NCBI GenBank assembly: GCA_964463485.1
Contig: CAYXDO010000125.1
Coordinates: forward strand, 1 to 33,486
Length of the DNA: 33,486 nt
From: CAYXDO01 sp964463485
Lineage (GTDB): Bacteria > Myxococcota > Kuafuiibacteriia > Kuafuiibacteriales > Kuafuiibacteriaceae
Direction: 5' to 3'
The translations under genes and the position numbers were made by a program. The notes below the pieces were generated by a model. That model saw nothing but the letters and a program-made list of their open reading frames with translations. It made no database searches and had not been told where the DNA came from. Shown in pieces: positions 30,339-33,486 of the stretch (positions are counted from its first letter, which is position 1; each line of letters begins with the position of its first letter).

Positions 30339-31256
30339 CTACCGCGATCCCAGCCCGCCGGTGTCGCAGATCCAAGGACTTTGTGCGCCCCGAAGGTAGC
30401 CGAAGGTCGAGCACATCTCGTGAGGGAACTCGAGCTTCTTGTCCGTCGCGTTTTTCCACTTGCAGCTCGTTCGGACCACGGTGCCTTTCGGAAGGGGGAC
30501 GGGGCTGTCGAAGAGCGTGGTGATCGGAGGCGTGTCTCGGAACTCCGCGCGCCACGGATCGACGTAATACAAGCTCGTGAGTTGCTCCGTGGTCGGCCCG
30601 ATCTGAACATCGAAGAGGGTGCCGTTTTCGTGCATGTGACCGCCGAGCAGGATCAACTCGAGGCCCTCGGCGTCGACGGTGCAGTCGAAGGTCTTCTCGC
30701 CTTCCGCTTTCGGGTTCACTTCGAACAGCGCGTCATTCGTGGCGAAGGGCGCGACCCAGTGCGTGACTTGATCGATCGGCGTCTTCTCGAGTCGGGCGAC
30801 GTCGCGAATCAAGAGGGGCTCGGTGAACGTGTTCACGTAGTGGAGCTGAAACACGAACTGCATGCCCTTGGTGAGCCGCACGGCATGTCCTTCTGGCAGA
30901 TCGAGCGGCAGAATGAGCGGTCGCATGTCGGCCATGGCAGCTCGATCGGAGCAGTCTTCGACGGTTCCGTTGGGTCTTCGATTGGACGTGGTCAGGAGGA
31001 GCAGGTGGTGGCCGCCTTCTCCCTGGCGCGAGTCGAACGCTCGGATCGCGACGTCGTCGTCCGAGTAGTCGATGAACTCGCAGTACATTTTGTCGTCGCC
31101 AGGCGCGATCGTGAACTCCTGGGTCAGCAGATCGAGTTTGTCGGCTTCCGGCGCGGGCGCGGCGATGCGAACGTCCCGAGCTTGTTGGAGGGTGTCGTCG
31201 GATTCTTTTCCGCAGGCCAGACAGCCGGCCAGCACGGCGATGGGTTTGAGACGCAT
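30339..31256 (-). CDS. Copper type II ascorbate-dependent monooxygenase-like lipoprotein (PHM/DBH family)
   Basis: A 305-residue protein. MRLKPIAVLAGC gives a clean lipoprotein signal (LAGC, Cys12). The two-domain PHM/DBH core shows both copper sites: GEGGHHLLLL (His83, His84) and VFQLHYVN (His139) for the first, and LLGGHMHENGT (His207, His209) with FPHEMCSTF (Met281) for the second. These match the HH, H, H-x-H and M ligands of peptidylglycine alpha-hydroxylating monooxygenase. Animal members hydroxylate peptides or dopamine using ascorbate and O2. Such proteins are rare but known in bacteria. The natural substrate and electron donor here are unknown. It precedes the MopE-type gene. The lysyl oxidase gene lies about 6 kb away on the same strand. 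Confidence 0.85.
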   Translation of the reverse strand: MRLKPIAVLAGCLACGKESDDTLQQARDVRIAAPAPEADKLDLLTQEFTIAPGDDKMYCEFIDYSDDDVAIRAFDSRQGEGGHHLLLLTTSNRRPNGTVEDCSDRAAMADMRPLILPLDLPEGHAVRLTKGMQFVFQLHYVNTFTEPLLIRDVARLEKTPIDQVTHWVAPFATNDALFEVNPKAEGEKTFDCTVDAEGLELILLGGHMHENGTLFDVQIGPTTEQLTSLYYVDPWRAEFRDTPPITTLFDSPVPLPKGTVVRTSCKWKNATDKKLEFPHEMCSTFGYLRGAQSPWICDTGGLGSR

Positions 31257-31312
31257 GGGTACGTCGCATCCTCAGGGCATTCGTGCGGCGGTCAACCGGC
31301 CGATCGTCGGAG

Positions 31313-31840
31313 TCAGCTCCGGGTCCAGCGCTCGATGGCGGAAAAATCTGGTTCGATCCGATCTGCGTCGTCCGCAACGGCCGCCGCCAGTTTGAGGTCG
31401 ACCATGCGAGCGGCGCCGCGACGAACGTCCTTGGTGTCGAGCCCTCGGTCGTCGAGTTGGCTGAGCGGGACGGACCGTCGGCCTTCTTCCAAGACGAGGG
31501 CAACGAGCTTCGCAAAGAGCGGGTGCGCGATCTTGGTGGGGGCGAACTCGAGGTTGTGTCGTGTGAAATCGATCGTTCGGTTGAGGCGCTCGGCGTGTTG
31601 AACGGGATCTCGAGGCGTGCCGAGCTCAGGAGCGATGAGGAGGCGAGTGTGCTCTTCGATCTTTCTTCGGAGATCGTCGGCGACGTCGGGCTCTTGAAGG
31701 AGTCCCGCGCGGACGCTTCGTGCCCACTGTGTGATGCGCTCGCTCGGCGGGGGTGACTTTGCGAGGAGCAAGCCGACGATGGCGCGTCCTTCCCGGAGCA
31801 GCTCGTCGACCTCGAAGCGAGTGAGCTTGACCGTCGTCAT
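31313..31840 (-). CDS. Hypothetical protein
   Basis: A 175-residue soluble, helical and charged protein with no signal peptide or membrane helix (MTTVKLTRFEVDELLREGRA, PSERITQWARSVRAGLLQEP, HAERLNRTIDFTRHNL, VVDLKLAAAVADDADR-like C-terminus). I do not recognise the family. The reading frame has normal codon use for the region and ATG 31840 is the first start. It is divergent from the CBS protein gene by 141 bases and not overlapping any neighbour. Confidence 0.65.
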   Translation of the reverse strand: MTTVKLTRFEVDELLREGRAIVGLLLAKSPPPSERITQWARSVRAGLLQEPDVADDLRRKIEEHTRLLIAPELGTPRDPVQHAERLNRTIDFTRHNLEFAPTKIAHPLFAKLVALVLEEGRRSVPLSQLDDRGLDTKDVRRGAARMVDLKLAAAVADDADRIEPDFSAIERWTRS

Positions 31841-31981
31841 CGTCGAGCCGATTTTTCTTCAAGCCGTGGGTTCGATCAACAGCGATGCACGGGAAAAGGC
31901 CGTCAGATGGTCTTTCGGCGCTCGAGGGGAAATTGATCGAGGTGAGTGTCGGGCCTGGGCTGTTCGTGTACAGGAGCCTCC

Positions 31982-32365
31982 ATGGCGTCGATCCGTCGAT
32001 TCATGTCTGCTTCGGTCCACCGTCTTGCGCCGAGCGACCCACTCGCCGACGCGTATGCGCTGGTCGAGGAGCACGGGGTTCGTCATTTTCCGGTCATCGA
32101 CGGAGAGTCGGTCGTTGGGATCCTCACGCTGAGTGATTTGGCGGTCCTCGCGAGCACGATGGCTTTGGATCGCGACACCGCGCTGGTAAGCGACGTGATG
32201 ACGCTCGAGCCCTACTGCGTATCATCCGACGCGGATGTCGGTGTCGTGGCTCGAGAGATGTCGGCCCGGCGCATCGGTTCGGCGCTGATCCTCGAAGGCG
32301 ACAAGCTCGTGGGTGTGTTCACCTCGACGGACGCGGTGCGCGCGTTGGGCGAGCTGCTGCCCTGA
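31982..32365 (+). CDS. CBS-domain pair protein
   Basis: A 127-residue protein that consists of two CBS domains only: MASIRRFMSASVHRLAPSDP with HGVRHFPVIDGESVVGILTL, then VMTLEPYCVSSDADVGVVAR with RIGSALILEGDKLVGVFTST. ATG 31982 has AGGAG at good distance; a longer GTG form from 31946 is less likely. CBS pairs bind AMP, ATP or related nucleotides and usually act by contacting another protein. The DHH-like gene follows after 46 bases on the same strand, so this may be its regulatory partner. Some DHH phosphoesterase families carry CBS domains in the same chain. Confidence 0.88.
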   Translation: MASIRRFMSASVHRLAPSDPLADAYALVEEHGVRHFPVIDGESVVGILTLSDLAVLASTMALDRDTALVSDVMTLEPYCVSSDADVGVVAREMSARRIGSALILEGDKLVGVFTSTDAVRALGELLP

Positions 32366-32411
32366 GCGAGATCAGCTCGCCCAAATCGCCACGAGGCCCT
32401 ATGACGGACGT

Positions 32412-33329
32412 GTGAGCCTCGAAGGAAAGCCGGCGCTGACGTTGGTGACGAGCCCGGCCTCCCTGCCCGCCGCGCCTCGCACCGGGCGCGTCGTGCTGGT
32501 CGATGTGGCGTTTGCGAACGGCGCTCGATTTGCTGACACGACGCGACCGTTCATCGAGGCGCTCGGAGATCGGTTGGCGCTCTGGATCGATCATCACGAC
32601 CATCCGGCATGGCCGCGTTACGCGTCCGACGAGCGTTTCTTGTTGATGGATCGCAGAGCCGCGCCAGCGTGTCCGGAGCTGGTCACGGAGGCGGTGGTCT
32701 CGCGGCTAGGGCCCGTAGACCACTTGTTCTCGCACGCCGATTTCGACGGGTGCGTTGCCGCGGCGAAGTTTCTGCGGGGCGGCGTCGCTCCGTACGCCGA
32801 GGCCGACGAAGACGCGCGTGCGATCGACTCGCCAGGGAAGGGCTTCGTGGTCACGCACCGCGGCCTGCGCTTGGCCCTCGCCCTGGAGCGAAGCGGGACG
32901 CTCGAGCGGACGCTAGCGTTCACTTCGTTGTACGAACAGATCGCCGAGTCGCTGGTGACGGGCCACGAGCCGAGCGAGCTCCAAGACCGCATCGACAAGC
33001 TCGCCGAGGCACAGCGCGCGCGCTACACAGAGTTGGAGAAGCTCCTGCGAAAGGCCGAGAGCCCGCACCCGCAGGTTCGGATGCTGATGCTTTCGAGATC
33101 GGTCGAGCCTTCCGACAAGAAGTTCTTGCTGCGAGCGCTCGAAGACGCCGCAACGATCGCGATCCTCGTGGAGCGCGAACACGTCACCGTCGCCACATAC
33201 CGGGACAAAGAGATCGACCTGCGCGCGATCGAAGGGCTGATGGGCCAGCCAGGCTTCGTGTGGGGACGAGCGCCCGTCGACCGAGTGCTGTCAGGCGCCG
33301 TCGATCTTCTCGCCGATTTGGCGCCATGA
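32412..33329 (+). CDS. DHH-like phosphoesterase with DHH before the DxDG motif
   Basis: A 305-residue protein. GTG 32412 is the chosen start because the region before it is the CBS gene; no strong ribosome binding site is seen. Residues 26-36 form a strand (GRVVLVDVAFANG). The DHH motif is IDHHDHPAWPRY (60-62) and a second acidic motif is FSHADFDGCVAAAKFLRGGV (108-113, H-x-D-x-D-G). Ordinary DHH phosphoesterases have the H-x-D-x-D-G motif first and DHH later, so the order is inverted. The C-terminal half is helical, with ALERSGTLERTLAFTSLYEQ and VERE HVTVATYRDKEI. It should be a metal-dependent phosphodiesterase acting on nucleotides or short oligonucleotides; the substrate is unknown. Confidence 0.6.
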   Translation: MSLEGKPALTLVTSPASLPAAPRTGRVVLVDVAFANGARFADTTRPFIEALGDRLALWIDHHDHPAWPRYASDERFLLMDRRAAPACPELVTEAVVSRLGPVDHLFSHADFDGCVAAAKFLRGGVAPYAEADEDARAIDSPGKGFVVTHRGLRLALALERSGTLERTLAFTSLYEQIAESLVTGHEPSELQDRIDKLAEAQRARYTELEKLLRKAESPHPQVRMLMLSRSVEPSDKKFLLRALEDAATIAILVEREHVTVATYRDKEIDLRAIEGLMGQPGFVWGRAPVDRVLSGAVDLLADLAP

Positions 33330-33375
33330 AGTTCCGGCGATTCGTGTGTCAGGAGTCTGATCGCGGGCGTCGCCG

Positions 33376-33486
33376 TCAGCGTCAGGCCAGCGTCAGGTCA
33401 GCGTCTGCGTCGGGTCGGCGTCTGATCAGCGTCTGATCAGCGTCTGATCGTCTGCGTCAGATCGTCTGCGTCTGCGTCAGATCGTC
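33376..33486. repeat. Tandem CAGCGTCTGAT-type repeat array running off the window
   Basis: From 33376 to the window edge the sequence is built of CAGCGTCAGGC, CAGCGTCAGGT, CAGCGTCTGAT and similar 11-bp units, later changing to CGTCTGCGTCAGAT units. It is non-coding and incomplete at the edge. Its base composition and unit differ from the array at 1940-2305. Confidence 0.85.

Overview
The window looks like a chromosomal segment of a GC-rich myxobacterium-like organism (Myxococcota / former Deltaproteobacteria, probably Polyangia-like). The signs are many lipoproteins whose linkers are rich in DAG/DGG and that have Cys-rich bodies, MopE-type metal-binding and PEGA-domain proteins, a receiver fused to a PknB-type kinase, Rhs remnants, and eukaryote-like secreted copper oxidases. 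No rRNA, tRNA or CRISPR array was seen. Assignment to a lineage is inference from gene content only.

Layout. 1-2340 (minus strand) is a decaying Rhs locus: a (GSESVT)n-coding 18-bp repeat array, a frameshifted Rhs core, a TPR gene and a GGTGCC-type repeat wedged between two Rhs pieces, and a DUF4288-like possible immunity gene at the edge. 2561-5462 holds two tandem PEGA-domain paralogues, one intact and one split by a small element with inverted termini. 5554-7886 has a thiol peroxidase-like lipoprotein and ATP-dependent PEP carboxykinase. 8039-9361 is a two-gene operon of unknown function, followed by a truncated Phd/VapC pair. 9687-12823 is a Cpx-like envelope stress module (sensor kinase, regulator, two Spy/CpxP-like proteins) with a direct-repeat operator candidate between the divergent transcripts. 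13011-13594 is HicAB with a clear operator candidate. 13601-16118 is an overlapping minus-strand operon: fused MoaD-MoaE, an RlmD/TrmA-family RNA methyltransferase and a lipoprotein.

16419-18326 encodes a large Cys-rich lipoprotein. 18417-21958 is a heterodimeric ABC exporter with an asymmetric ATPase pair and a probable CTG start. 21993-23348 is a receiver-Ser/Thr kinase fusion with Glu at the phosphoacceptor site. 23520-26080 is a translationally coupled pair: a NapH/CcoG-like polyferredoxin with a TPR tail and a lysyl oxidase lipoprotein that keeps the copper and quinone-cofactor residues. 26185-29307 has a HTH gene, methyltransferase, metallo-hydrolase and glycosyltransferase on the minus strand. 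29358-31256 has a MopE-type lipoprotein and a lipoprotein homologous to PHM/DBH copper monooxygenases. 31313-33329 has a gene of unknown function, a CBS-pair protein and a DHH-like phosphoesterase with its motifs in unusual order. The window ends inside another tandem repeat.

The most interesting combination is the copper/redox set: two secreted copper enzymes of types best known from animals (lysyl oxidase and PHM/DBH monooxygenase), one of them coupled to a membrane Fe-S protein of a family that includes a cupric reductase. Whether they form one pathway is a hypothesis.
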